Shown: positions 27,848 to 36,975 of the stretch, one piece after another
How the letters are laid out: each line of letters starts with the position of its first letter
How positions within the stretch are numbered: position 1 is the first letter of the stretch
Source of the DNA: Agromyces sp. NDB4Y10
Lineage (GTDB): Bacteria; Actinomycetota; Actinomycetes; Actinomycetales; Microbacteriaceae
Length of the DNA stretch: 64,000 nucleotides
Direction of reading: 5' to 3'
Assembly (NCBI RefSeq): GCF_001620055.1
Contig: NZ_LQGY01000002.1
Location: 1 to 64,000 of the forward strand
Translations under genes and position numbers: made by a program
Notes under the pieces: generated by a model
What the model was told of the DNA's origin: nothing
Databases searched by the model: none
What the model saw: only the letters and a program-made list of their open reading frames with translations

Positions 27848-28279
27848 ATGGCGAAGTACATGCTGATCATGCGGGCCACCGACGAGGCCGTGCAGGCGTA
27901 CCAGGACATCCCCTTCGAGCAGGTCATCGAGGCGATGGGCCGGTACAACGAGGAGCTCATGAAGGCGGGCGTGCTGCTGGCCGGCGAGGGCCTGTCCGAC
28001 GCGAGCGAGGGCTTCGTCGTCGACTTCTCCGCCGAGCCGCCGCTCGTCACCGACGGCCCCTATGGCGAGACGAAGGAGCTGTTCAACGGCTTCTGGATCC
28101 TCGAGGTCGCCTCGAAGGAGGAGGCGGCGGAGTGGGCCAAGCGCTGCCCGCTCGGCCCCGGCTCGAAGCTCGAGGTGCGCCGCGTCACCGAGATCGAGGA
28201 CTTCCCGCAGGACAACGAGTGGATCCAGAAGGAGGCCGGCTGGCGCGAGGAGCAGGCCCAGCGCGCAGCGCAGGCGTGA
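27848..28279 (+). CDS. YciI-like (DGPF-domain) protein
   Basis: 143 residues of the YCII/DGPF family. KYMLIMRATDEAV at the start and LVTDGPYGETKELFNGFWILEV (core DGPYGETKE) are the family marks. These proteins are regularly encoded next to an ECF42-type sigma factor, as here, with the sigma gene beginning 16 bases downstream; their biochemical role is not established. GAGGAGCG lies nine bases before the ATG. Confidence 0.88.
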   Translation: MAKYMLIMRATDEAVQAYQDIPFEQVIEAMGRYNEELMKAGVLLAGEGLSDASEGFVVDFSAEPPLVTDGPYGETKELFNGFWILEVASKEEAAEWAKRCPLGPGSKLEVRRVTEIEDFPQDNEWIQKEAGWREEQAQRAAQA

Positions 28280-28295
28280 CCGGCCGCACGACCGC

Positions 28296-29612
28296 GTGCC
28301 CGACGTGACCGACGAGACGGATGCCGCGACGGCCCGCCCGGCGGACCCCGTGTCCGCCCGGCGGGCCGTCGCCGCCGTCTGGCGCATCGAGTCCGCGCGC
28401 ATCGTCGCGACGCTCACGCGCCTGGTCGGCGACTTCGCGCTCGCCGAGGACCTCGCCCAGGACGCGCTCGCCGAGGCGCTCGCGCAGTGGCCCGCCGGCG
28501 GCATCCCCTCGAACCCGGGGGCGTGGCTCACCGCGGTCGCCAAGCGTCGCGCGATCGACGGGTGGCGGCGCCGCGAGCGGTACGACGAGCGGCTCGCCGC
28601 GATCGCCCACGACCTCGAGCGCGAACGGGCTGAGGCGACGGATGCCGCGGGCGGCCTGCCGTACGACCCCGACGCGATCGACGACGACGTGTTGCGCCTC
28701 GTGTTCGTGTCGTGCCATCCGGTGCTCTCGCGGGAGGCACGCGTCGCGCTCACGTTGCGCGTCGTCGCGGGCCTCACGACCGAGGAGATCGCGCGGGCGT
28801 TCCTCGTGCCCGTCTCGACGGTGCAGCAGCGCATCGTCCGCGCGAAGAAGACCCTCGGCGACGCGGGCGTGCCGTTCGAGGTGCCGCCGCGGTCCGAGTT
28901 CCCCGAGCGACTCGGCACCGTGCTGGGCGTGCTGTACCTGATCTTCAACGAGGGGCACTCGGCGTCGGCCGGCGCCGACCTCATGCGCCCGGAGCTCAGC
29001 CGCGAGGCGCTGCGGCTCGCGCGCGTGCTCGCCGGACTCGTGCCGCGCGAGCCCGAGGCGCACGGGCTCGTCGCGCTCATGGAGCTGACCGCGGCGCGGT
29101 TCCCCGCCCGCCTCGACGCGAACGGCGACCCGGTGCTGCTCGCCGACCAGGACCGACGGCGGTGGGACCGCTCGGCGATCGCGCGGGGGCGCGCCGCGCT
29201 CGGCCGCGCCGATGCGCTCGGGCGCGGGCGCGGCCCCTACGCGCTGCAGGCCGCGATCGCGGAGCAGCACGACGTCGCGGCATCCGTCGACGACACCGAC
29301 TGGGGTGCGATCGTCGCGCTCTACGAGGCGCTCGGGGCGGTCGCGCCCTCGCCCGTGGTGGAGCTCAACCGCGCCGTCGCGGTCGCCATGGCCGACGGTC
29401 CCGCCGCCGGACTCGCCATCGTCGACGAGCTCACGGCCGACCGCCGGCTCGCGACGTACCACCCGCTGCAGGCGGTGCGGGGCGAGCTGCTCGCACGGCT
29501 CGGGCGAACGGATGCCGCACGCGAGGCCTTCGCCGAGGCGGCCCGCCTCACCGCGAACGAGCGCGAGCGCGCGGTCCTGCTCGCGCGCGCGTCGCGTCCG
29601 ACGTCGCGGTGA
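28296..29612 (+). CDS. ECF42-type RNA polymerase sigma factor with C-terminal extension
   Basis: 438 residues. Region 2 includes LTRLVGDFALAEDLAQDALAEAL, where EDLAQDA is the core-binding helix; region 4 contains LRVVAGLTTEEIARAFLVPVSTVQQRIVRAK (recognition part VSTVQQRIVRAK). A DUF6596 domain (about 190-290) and helical, TPR-like repeats fill the rest, as in the ECF42 group. In this group the extension, not an anti-sigma factor, is thought to control activity. It pairs with the YciI gene. Start is uncertain between GTG 28296 and GTG 28305; neither has a good ribosome site. Confidence 0.88.
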   Translation: MPDVTDETDAATARPADPVSARRAVAAVWRIESARIVATLTRLVGDFALAEDLAQDALAEALAQWPAGGIPSNPGAWLTAVAKRRAIDGWRRRERYDERLAAIAHDLERERAEATDAAGGLPYDPDAIDDDVLRLVFVSCHPVLSREARVALTLRVVAGLTTEEIARAFLVPVSTVQQRIVRAKKTLGDAGVPFEVPPRSEFPERLGTVLGVLYLIFNEGHSASAGADLMRPELSREALRLARVLAGLVPREPEAHGLVALMELTAARFPARLDANGDPVLLADQDRRRWDRSAIARGRAALGRADALGRGRGPYALQAAIAEQHDVAASVDDTDWGAIVALYEALGAVAPSPVVELNRAVAVAMADGPAAGLAIVDELTADRRLATYHPLQAVRGELLARLGRTDAAREAFAEAARLTANERERAVLLARASRPTSR

Positions 29613-29642
29613 GGAGATGGGCGCGGGCGCCGTGGAACGCGG

Positions 29643-29670
29643 AACGGGCCGCCCCGAAGGGCGACCCGTT
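29643..29670 (-). terminator. Terminator between sigma factor and Bax-inhibitor genes
   Basis: On the minus strand AACGGGTCGCCC, a TTCG loop and GGGCGGCCCGTT give a 12-bp stem with one wobble pair, 20 bases past the stop of the Bax-inhibitor gene. It could also stop the plus-strand sigma transcript. Confidence 0.65.
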
Positions 29671-29690
29671 CACGTGCGAGGCATCCGCTG

Positions 29691-30500
29691 CTAGTCGCTG
29701 GACTGCATGATCGCGAGCATGCGCAGGATCTCGAGGTACAGCCAGATGACGGTGACCATGATGCCGAAGACACCGGTCCACGCGTACTTCTTCGGGGCGC
29801 GGTTGCGCACGCCCTGCTGGATGAAGTCGAAGTCGAGCACGAGCGAGTACGCCGCCATGATCACGACGAAGATGCCGAGGATCACGCCGAGCGGGATGCC
29901 CATGATCTCGGCGCTGCGAAGACCCCACGGGTCGTCGTTCACGCCGAAGATCATCAGGCCGAAGTTGACCAGCGAGAACACGAGGTAGCCCACCATGGCG
30001 ATCAGGAAGATCTTGGTGGCCTTCTTCGATGCGCGGATCTTGCCCGACGCGAAGAGCGCGAGCGTGACGCCGACCACGACGAGCGTCGCGACGACGGCCG
30101 GGGCGACGACGCCCGGCCACATCACCTCGTAGAACGCGGAGATACCGCCGACGAACACACCCTGCACCGCCGAGTAGGCGAGCACCAGGCCGGGCGACGG
30201 CTCCTTCTTGAAGATGTTGACGAGCGCGAGGACGAAGCCCACGATGCCCGCGCCGATCCACAGGAACGGCAGCGACGGCATGGTGATCCAGCCGATGGCC
30301 GCACCGACGAGCAGCAGGCCGAACGCGGCGACCGACTTCTGGACGGTGTCCTCGATCGTCATGACCTCGCGGTCGGGAAGGGTGGCGGGCTGGTTGTAGA
30401 TGTCCTGCAACTGCTGGGCGGACATGTCCTGCGCGACAGCCACCGCCCCCTGGTTGGAGAACGCCTCGTTACGTGAGAAGGCGGGGTTGTTGAGAGCCAT
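29691..30500 (-). CDS. Bax inhibitor-1/YccA-family membrane protein
   Basis: 269 residues. A ~65-residue cytoplasmic head with SRNEAF and MTIEDTVQKS leads into seven membrane helices. Family features include GFVLALVNIFKKEPSPGLVLAYSAVQG, with the strongly conserved P-x-x-x-x-YA-x-x-x-G element, and LDFDFIQQGVRNRAPKKYAW near the end (core DFDFIQQGV), with the Asp residues of the family's proton/calcium site. Some members behave as pH-dependent calcium leak channels; the bacterial role is unsettled. ATG 30500 is preceded by GAGGAACC. It is monocistronic. Confidence 0.88.
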   Translation of the reverse strand: MALNNPAFSRNEAFSNQGAVAVAQDMSAQQLQDIYNQPATLPDREVMTIEDTVQKSVAAFGLLLVGAAIGWITMPSLPFLWIGAGIVGFVLALVNIFKKEPSPGLVLAYSAVQGVFVGGISAFYEVMWPGVVAPAVVATLVVVGVTLALFASGKIRASKKATKIFLIAMVGYLVFSLVNFGLMIFGVNDDPWGLRSAEIMGIPLGVILGIFVVIMAAYSLVLDFDFIQQGVRNRAPKKYAWTGVFGIMVTVIWLYLEILRMLAIMQSSD

Positions 30501-30646
30501 TGCTGTGGTTCCTCTGCTTTCGGCTTTCCGTCGGGTGGAGGGGAATCGAGTGCACCCGGTGGTGCGGTCCTTCCAACCTACCGGGTCCACCAGTGTCAAC
30601 GCCGAGAATCCGCGGTCCATTCCGCGGACCGCCGCGCGGGCGTGGC

Positions 30647-30652
30647 TACGCT
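30647..30652 (+). promoter_or_regulatory. -10 box of the phosphodiesterase gene (leaderless)
   Basis: TACGCT ends six bases before the ATG at 30659. GAGGGG touches the ATG and is too close to act as a ribosome site, which favours leaderless translation. Confidence 0.4.
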
Positions 30653-30658
30653 GAGGGG

Positions 30659-31729
30659 ATGCTGCCAGGGCCCGCCGAGCATCCGCTCGTCATCGGCCAC
30701 CGCGGTGCGCCCGGCTACCGACCCGAGCACACCGAAGCCGCGTACCGCCTCGCGTTCGCGCTCGGCGCCGACGCGGTCGAGCCCGACCTGGTCGCCACGC
30801 GCGACGGCGTGCTCGTGCTCCGGCACGAGAACGAGATCTCCGGCACCACGGATGTCGCATCGCGCGCCGAGTTCGCGTCGCGCCGCACCACGCGCGAGAT
30901 CGACGGCCGGGCGCTGACCGGCTGGTTCACGGAGGACTTCACGTGGGCGGAGCTGTCCACCCTCCGTGCGACCGAGCGGCTCGGCGGCATCCGCCCGCAG
31001 AGCGCCACGTTCGACGGCCGCTACCCGGTCATCCGGTTCCGCGACCTTCTGGTGCTGCTCGATGCCGCGACCGAGGAGTCGCGGCGCGACATCCGCCTCG
31101 TCGCCGAGTTCAAGCACGCCGCGTACTTCGCCTCGCTGGGGTTGCCGCTCGACGAGCTCTTCGCGGCCGAGCTCGCCGCCGCAGGGTGGGGTCGCGGCGA
31201 CGACCGCCTCATCTCCGAGGCGTTCGAGCCGACGCTGCTCGACCGGCTCCGCGATGCCGGGATCGGCGGCACGCGCGTCCTGCTGCTCGAGGATCGCGGG
31301 GCGCCCTGGGACCTCGTGGCGGCCGACGGGGCGGCGGCGCGCACGTACGACGCGTTCGCGACCGCGTCGGGGCTCGCCGGGCTCGCGGGCGTCGTCGACG
31401 GGGTGAGCGTCGGCAAGGCGCGGCTCGTGGGCGGGCCGACCTCGTCGACGGATGTCGCGGGCGCGGCCCGCCGAGTCCGGCCCGATGCGCCGCTGCGCGG
31501 GTCGGCGCTCGTCGACGCGGCGCACGCGGCCGGGCTCGTGGTCTACACGTGGACCCTGCGTCCGGAGAACCGGTTCCTCGCCCCGCCGTTCCGCCGCGGT
31601 GCGGCACGCTCCGCCTGGGGCGACTGGCTCGGCGAGTTCACGCGCATCCTGCGGACGGGCGTCGACGGCGTCTTCCTCGACCACCCGGACCTCGGCATCG
31701 AGGCGCGGCGCGCGCTCGCCGAGGCGTGA
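30659..31729 (+). CDS. Glycerophosphodiester phosphodiesterase
   Basis: 356 residues, GDPD TIM barrel. Hydrolyses glycerophosphodiesters from lipid breakdown to glycerol-3-phosphate plus an alcohol. VIGHRGAPGYRPEHT holds the first catalytic His and Arg, AVEPDLVATRDGVLVLRHEN the metal-binding Glu/Asp and the second His (core EPDLVATRDG), and LVAEFKH a further metal ligand. The end has VYTWTLRPENRFL and GVDGVFLDHPDLG. No signal peptide is visible, so it is probably cytosolic, unlike secreted GlpQ. It is longer than the ~240-residue UgpQ type. Confidence 0.9.
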   Translation: MLPGPAEHPLVIGHRGAPGYRPEHTEAAYRLAFALGADAVEPDLVATRDGVLVLRHENEISGTTDVASRAEFASRRTTREIDGRALTGWFTEDFTWAELSTLRATERLGGIRPQSATFDGRYPVIRFRDLLVLLDAATEESRRDIRLVAEFKHAAYFASLGLPLDELFAAELAAAGWGRGDDRLISEAFEPTLLDRLRDAGIGGTRVLLLEDRGAPWDLVAADGAAARTYDAFATASGLAGLAGVVDGVSVGKARLVGGPTSSTDVAGAARRVRPDAPLRGSALVDAAHAAGLVVYTWTLRPENRFLAPPFRRGAARSAWGDWLGEFTRILRTGVDGVFLDHPDLGIEARRALAEA

Positions 31730-31861
31730 CGCGCCCCGCGTGCCGGCGCCGGACGCGAATCGTCGCTCCGCGCCCGCCCGAGCGACGATCTGCGTCCGCC
31801 GTGCGGCGGGCGCCGGCGGGCAGGCGGGCAGTGCGCCGGGAGCGCTGTCGGATGGCGCGCC

Positions 31862-31867
31862 TAGACT
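31862..31867 (+). promoter_or_regulatory. -10 box of the pcrA-like helicase gene
   Basis: TAGACT ends nine bases before the ATG at 31877, with no ribosome site between, so the mRNA is likely leaderless or nearly so. Confidence 0.4.
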
Positions 31868-31876
31868 TGACGGGAC

Positions 31877-34384
31877 ATGACGCTGATCCTCGACCCCGAC
31901 GACCCGACCGGCTGGCGCGAGGCGCCCGTCTCGGCCACCGACGAACGCAGCGGGGCCGCGCACGGCGCCGGCCACGCGGCATCCGATCGACTGACGGCCG
32001 GGCTGAACCCGCAGCAGCGCGAGGCGGTCGAGTACCGCGGCCCCGCGCTGCTCATCGTCGCGGGCGCGGGGTCGGGCAAGACGCGCGTGCTCACCCACCG
32101 CATCGCGAGCCTCATCGACGGTCGCGAGGCGTGGCCCAGCCAGATCCTCGCGATCACGTTCACGAACAAGGCGGCGGCCGAGATGCGCGAGCGCGTCGAG
32201 GCGCTGCTCGGCGAGGCGGCCGGCGGCATGTGGATCTCGACGTTCCACTCGGCGTGCGTGCGCATCCTGCGACGCGAGGCCGAGGCGATCGGGCTGTCGA
32301 GCACGTTCACGATCTACGACTCCGCCGACCAGCGCACCATCCTCAAGCGGATCATCAAGGAACTCGACGCCGACACGCTCGGCTTCACGCCCGCGAGCGC
32401 GCAGGCGAAGATCTCGAAGCTCAAGAACGAGCTCTCCGACGTCGAGACGTTCGCGCGCAACGTGAACACGAACGACCCGAACGAGGTGATGTTCCTCGAG
32501 ATCTTCCGGCAGTACACGCGCCGGCTGCGCGACGCGAGCGCGCTCGACTTCGACGACCTCATCAGCGAGACCGTCTACCTGTTCCGCGCCTTCCCCAAGG
32601 TCGCCGCGCTGTACCAGCGGCGGTTCCGGCACATCCTCGTCGACGAGTACCAGGACACCAACCACGCGCAGTACGCGCTCATCCGCGAGCTGACCCGGCC
32701 CGTCGAACCCGACGTCGTCGCCGAGCTCGACGCGCACGGCGTGCTTGTGCGGGGCATGACGGATGCCTCGGGGCGCATCCCCGGCGCGAGCCTCACCGTC
32801 GTCGGCGACTCCGACCAGTCGATCTACGCCTTCCGCGGCGCCGACATCCGCAACATCGTCGAGTTCGAGCGCGACTTCCCGGGCGCCAAGGTCGTGCTGC
32901 TCGAGCAGAACTACCGGTCGACCCAGAACATCCTGTCGGCGGCGAACGCGGTGATCTCGAACAACTTCGACCGGAAGGACAAGAAGCTCTGGACCGCCGA
33001 CGGCGACGGCGACAAGATCACCGGGTACACCGGGTACACCGCGCACGACGAGGCGCAGTTCGTCGTCGACGAGATCGAGGCGCTGCACCGAGCGGGCGTC
33101 GCGTACCGCGACATGGCCGTGTTCTACCGCACCAACGCGCAGACGCGTGCGCTGGAGGAGATCTTCGTCCGCTCGGCCGTGCCGTACCGCGTCGTCGGCG
33201 GCACGAAGTTCTACGAGCGCGCCGAGATCAAGGACGCGATGGCGTACCTCATCGCCGTCGCCAACCCGCTCGACGAGCTCGCCCTGCGCCGCATCCTGAA
33301 CACGCCCAAGCGCGGCATCGGCCCCGCGACCGAGACCAGCCTCGCGAGCTTCGCCGAGCAGAACGACCTGTCGTTCCGCCAGGCGATGCGCGCGGCCGAC
33401 GGGCTGGGGCTCGGCCCCAAGGTGACGAAGGCGATCACCGACCTCGCGAACGTGCTCGACGAGGCGGCGGCGATGCTCGTGCCGTCGCAGAAGGGCATCG
33501 ACGAGGGCACGAACGAGGGCGCCGCGAAGGTCTCCGACGTGCTCGCGTTCCTCCTCGACCGCTCCGGACTCGTCGCCGCCCTCCGCGGCAGCCGCGACCC
33601 GCAGGACGAGACCCGGGCGGAGAACGTCGAGGAGCTCCTCGCGCAGACGAAGGACTTCGACCGCGAGAACCCGGGCGCCACGCTGGTCGACTTCCTCACC
33701 CAGGTGTCGCTGGTCGCCGCCGCCGACGAGCTCGACGACGCATCCGGCACCGTCTCGCTCATGACCCTGCACACGGCCAAGGGCCTCGAGTACCACGCCG
33801 TGTTCCTCACCGGGCTCGAGGAGGGACTGCTGCCGCACCAGATGTCGGCCTCCGAACCGGGCGGCCCTGCCGAGGAGCGACGCCTGTTCTACGTGGGCAT
33901 CACGCGCGCCCGCAAGCGGCTCTTCCTCTCGCTCGCGATGAGCCGGGCCCAGTTCGGCGAGGTGTCGGTGGCGATGCCGAGCCGGTACCTGCAGGAGATC
34001 CCCGACGAGCTCGTCGACTGGAAGCAGTCGCCCGGCATGGCCAACAGTCGAGGGGGCAGCCAGCCCCGCGCGCTCAACGCGCGCCGCGGCGGCTACGGCG
34101 GCGGCGGCGGTGCCTGGGGCACGCGCGACCGCGACCTCGAGCGGTTCAGCGTCACCAAGTCGGCCGCGACAAAGACCGAGTGGGCGAACCGGGTCACGGG
34201 CACCGTCCGCGACAACGGCGACCTCACGCTCGAGGCGGGCGACCGCATCCGGCACACCGACTTCGGCGAAGGCACCGTGCGGCAGGTCACCGGCGAGGGC
34301 AGCAAGCGCATCGCGCACGTCGCCTTCGACGCCGCCGGGCAGAAGAAGCTCCTCATCAAGATCGCCCCGATCGAGAAGCTCTGA
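31877..34384 (+). CDS. pcrA: UvrD/PcrA-type superfamily 1 DNA helicase
   Basis: 835 residues. Unwinds DNA 3'-5' in excision repair and replication restart. Motifs in order: Q motif LNPQQREAV, Walker A VAGAGSGKTR (about residue 60), Ia ITFTNKAAAEM, II VDEYQDTNHAQ, III VGDSDQSIYAFRGA, IV EQNYRSTQNI, V TLHTAKGLEYHAVFLTG, VI RRLFYVGITRARKRL. The C-terminal Tudor-like piece with GDRIRHTDFGEGTV, which docks RNA polymerase in other PcrA proteins, is present. An insert of ~25 residues between motifs II and III (HGVLVRGMTDASGR) is a lineage feature. ~45 extra N-terminal residues are of low complexity. Confidence 0.95.
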   Translation: MTLILDPDDPTGWREAPVSATDERSGAAHGAGHAASDRLTAGLNPQQREAVEYRGPALLIVAGAGSGKTRVLTHRIASLIDGREAWPSQILAITFTNKAAAEMRERVEALLGEAAGGMWISTFHSACVRILRREAEAIGLSSTFTIYDSADQRTILKRIIKELDADTLGFTPASAQAKISKLKNELSDVETFARNVNTNDPNEVMFLEIFRQYTRRLRDASALDFDDLISETVYLFRAFPKVAALYQRRFRHILVDEYQDTNHAQYALIRELTRPVEPDVVAELDAHGVLVRGMTDASGRIPGASLTVVGDSDQSIYAFRGADIRNIVEFERDFPGAKVVLLEQNYRSTQNILSAANAVISNNFDRKDKKLWTADGDGDKITGYTGYTAHDEAQFVVDEIEALHRAGVAYRDMAVFYRTNAQTRALEEIFVRSAVPYRVVGGTKFYERAEIKDAMAYLIAVANPLDELALRRILNTPKRGIGPATETSLASFAEQNDLSFRQAMRAADGLGLGPKVTKAITDLANVLDEAAAMLVPSQKGIDEGTNEGAAKVSDVLAFLLDRSGLVAALRGSRDPQDETRAENVEELLAQTKDFDRENPGATLVDFLTQVSLVAAADELDDASGTVSLMTLHTAKGLEYHAVFLTGLEEGLLPHQMSASEPGGPAEERRLFYVGITRARKRLFLSLAMSRAQFGEVSVAMPSRYLQEIPDELVDWKQSPGMANSRGGSQPRALNARRGGYGGGGGAWGTRDRDLERFSVTKSAATKTEWANRVTGTVRDNGDLTLEAGDRIRHTDFGEGTVRQVTGEGSKRIAHVAFDAAGQKKLLIKIAPIEKL

Positions 34385-34430
34385 CGGCGGCCGAGCGGCG
34401 CCTGCCGGAGTGACTCCGGCGGTCGTCCGA

Positions 34431-36896
34431 TCAGCGCCCCGACGCGGCCCGGAGCCGCTGGCGCAGCTCGTCGAGCGCGCGATGGTACGCCGGAGTGCGC
34501 GAGTACCAGCGGTGCGTGTCGACGACGCCGACGTAGCCGCTGAGGTCGATCTCCTCCGTGTACCGGTCGCGGTCGTTCCCGACCGACCCAACCGAGCGCG
34601 CGGGGAAGCCGAGGTAGTCCGTCAATCGCCACAGGCTCAGCCAGGCCGACGCCGGGAACCCGCCCGGAACCGTCGAGGCCGTCGAACCGAGGTCGGCGCG
34701 TGCCCAGGGGTCCCTGGCCCACGGGCTCGGGCGCCCGCAGGGCACCGCGCCGATCACCCCCGGACCGAGCACCTCGGGGAAGAACCGACCGAAGAAGGGC
34801 CGCAGCTGCACGCCGAAGGTGAGCAGGGCGATGCGGTCGCGGTACGACGCCCACGCCGGATCGTTTCGCAGCGCGTAGAGCGCGGCGACGGCCACGACCG
34901 CGCCCATGCTGTGGGCGGCGAGGATCACCGAGCGCGGCTCGGGCGTCCCGTCGTGGTCGACGGGCGGCAGGTCGAGCCACCAGCGCACGCGACGCGCGAC
35001 CTCGGGGACGGCTCGCTCGGCGTAGCAGGGCGCGCCGAAGGGGTGTCCGGCGCGGGGGAGGAAGCACGCGAGGTCCCACACGAGCGCGAGCGGGCGCGAC
35101 GATCGGCGCCCGCCGAGGACCAGTCCGGCCGTCACGGCGAGGCCGATCACGACCCAGACGATGAGCGAGGCGTCGATCCACCGCGCGAACGCCGCCGCGA
35201 CGGCCGCGGCGGTCCCCGACGGGAGCACGGCACCGAGGAGGCCCGGATACGCGGCCAGCGCGACCGCGAGCACGGTCGCCGCGAAGAAGGCGATCGCGAG
35301 GGCGCCGACCATCGGCTCGGCCAGGTGCAGGCGTGCGGCGAGCGCGCGCTTCTGCGCGATCTCGCGGCCCAGCAGCTCCGTGAGCGCCGTGCGGGCCGAC
35401 GCGTCATCCGTCGCCGACGCCGCGTGCGGTGCCCGGGCGCCCACGTCGCGCGGGCGGATCATCATGGCGCCCACGACCACCGCGGCCACCACGATCGCCA
35501 GGAGCGTCAGGCCGAGGAACGGCGCGAAGAACGGGCCGATCGTCATCTCCCCGGGCAGGCAGTCCTCGCCCGAGCAGTCCGGGTAGGGCTGGTCGAGCCG
35601 GTTCGCGGCGGCGGGGCCGTTCAACCAGTCGCCCGCGAGGACGTTGAGCAGCGAGCCGAGCAGGAGCTCGATGGCGAGTCCGAGCGTGAGGAACACCGCG
35701 GCCCCGCGGCCACGCCAGGCCCGCCGCTCGCGCTCGCGGGCCGGCAGCGCCCACACGACGACGATGAGCAGCAGCGCCGCGGCGACGACGACGAGCAGGA
35801 TCCGGTCCGACGCCTGTCCCATGATGCGAGGCTCGAGACGGATGTCGCCGTGGAACCCGAGCACGACCGCCGGGGCCGCGTAGAGCACGGAGGCCGCGGC
35901 GAGCAGCGCACCGGAAATCCGGCGATCGGCGCGCGTGAGCTCGTACGGCGTGGAGTCCGTCGTGGCGACGAGCGCCGCGCACACGACCACCACGAGGATG
36001 GACGCGCCGGCGAGGAACGGGGTGACGCCGGTGGTGTCGCTCGCGAACGCGAAGCTCGTCACGAGCGCGACGGTGGCGATGCCCGCCGCGAGGTGCAGCG
36101 TCGCGAGTCGGTCGGTCTCGGTGCGGGTGAGCCAGAAGCGGGGTTCGGCCAGCAGCGGGCGCTCGCCGTCGTCGGTCCCCGCGCCGCCGAGGATCCGGCC
36201 CGCGACGTTGTACCGGAGGATCGACAGCCTCGCGACGAGGAAGACGGCGACGAGGGCGAGGACTGGCAGGAGCGAGAACAGGGCGACGCGTCGCTCGTCC
36301 TTCCACGCGGCGAACGTCGCGCCGGCGTCGCCGAGGGGCGCGCACACGGTCTGTCCGCCCCGGAAGCACTGCAGCGCGAACAGGTCGATCGCCACCGAGG
36401 CGAGGGAGAGCGCGAGCACGAGCGTCAGCGTCAGGCACGCGGTGCGCACGACGGCCGCGCCGAGTCGGATGCGACGGCCGGCGGCCGGCGACGGCAGCTG
36501 CCATGCCCAGATCGCGGCGTTCGCGATGCTGAAGGGCAGCAGCAGCGTCCAGGCGGCGCGGGCGAGCACGGCGAGCACGATCCCGCCGAGACCCGACTCC
36601 GGCGGCGCGGTCCGCACCATGCCGCCCCACGAGTACGTCTCCCGGTGGATCCCGTGCGGCACGCGCCCGCGCGGCGGTTCGTCGGGATCGACGACACCGC
36701 GGGACGTCTCGCCGTGCACCCGGTCGATCCGGCCGCGGTCGACGGCGTCGGGCGTCGGATGCCAGAAGCTGCCGAGGTCGTCGCCGAACGCGAGTTCGAC
36801 GTCGCCGGGCGGCAGGTCGAGCATCTCGTGCGGCGGCGTGTTGTTGACCCCGTGGATGCGGAGCTCGAGCACGGGTTCCGATTGCGATGTCGACAT
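34431..36896 (-). CDS. Polytopic membrane protein with split alpha/beta-hydrolase features
   Basis: 821 residues, function not established. The N-terminus VLELRIHGVNNTPPHEML looks like the first strand and oxyanion (HG) loop of an alpha/beta-hydrolase. Eleven or so membrane helices follow (about residues 105-590). The soluble C-terminus has ILAAHSMGAVVAVAALYAL, a nucleophile elbow of the form x-H-S-x-G, and a later Asp/His region (GVVDTHRWYSR). The membrane part would thus be inserted between two pieces of one hydrolase fold. I would call it a probable membrane lipase or esterase with moderate trust. The ATG 36896 has AGAGG upstream. The neighbouring genes give no hint. Confidence 0.6.
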   Translation of the reverse strand: MSTSQSEPVLELRIHGVNNTPPHEMLDLPPGDVELAFGDDLGSFWHPTPDAVDRGRIDRVHGETSRGVVDPDEPPRGRVPHGIHRETYSWGGMVRTAPPESGLGGIVLAVLARAAWTLLLPFSIANAAIWAWQLPSPAAGRRIRLGAAVVRTACLTLTLVLALSLASVAIDLFALQCFRGGQTVCAPLGDAGATFAAWKDERRVALFSLLPVLALVAVFLVARLSILRYNVAGRILGGAGTDDGERPLLAEPRFWLTRTETDRLATLHLAAGIATVALVTSFAFASDTTGVTPFLAGASILVVVVCAALVATTDSTPYELTRADRRISGALLAAASVLYAAPAVVLGFHGDIRLEPRIMGQASDRILLVVVAAALLLIVVVWALPARERERRAWRGRGAAVFLTLGLAIELLLGSLLNVLAGDWLNGPAAANRLDQPYPDCSGEDCLPGEMTIGPFFAPFLGLTLLAIVVAAVVVGAMMIRPRDVGARAPHAASATDDASARTALTELLGREIAQKRALAARLHLAEPMVGALAIAFFAATVLAVALAAYPGLLGAVLPSGTAAAVAAAFARWIDASLIVWVVIGLAVTAGLVLGGRRSSRPLALVWDLACFLPRAGHPFGAPCYAERAVPEVARRVRWWLDLPPVDHDGTPEPRSVILAAHSMGAVVAVAALYALRNDPAWASYRDRIALLTFGVQLRPFFGRFFPEVLGPGVIGAVPCGRPSPWARDPWARADLGSTASTVPGGFPASAWLSLWRLTDYLGFPARSVGSVGNDRDRYTEEIDLSGYVGVVDTHRWYSRTPAYHRALDELRQRLRAASGR

Positions 36897-36975
36897 CGTG
36901 CGTACCGCCTCTCTGCGGCGTGCGGGCGTCAGCCCCCGACGCGCGACATGCTAGTCCCGCGATGGCCGCCGGGCG

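Noticed and set aside
30596-34591. A 1331-codon open frame on the minus strand
   Set aside because: It lies opposite the phosphodiesterase and helicase genes, which have full family motifs. High third-position GC produces long antisense frames; its sequence is low-complexity Arg/Glu/Ala/Val.
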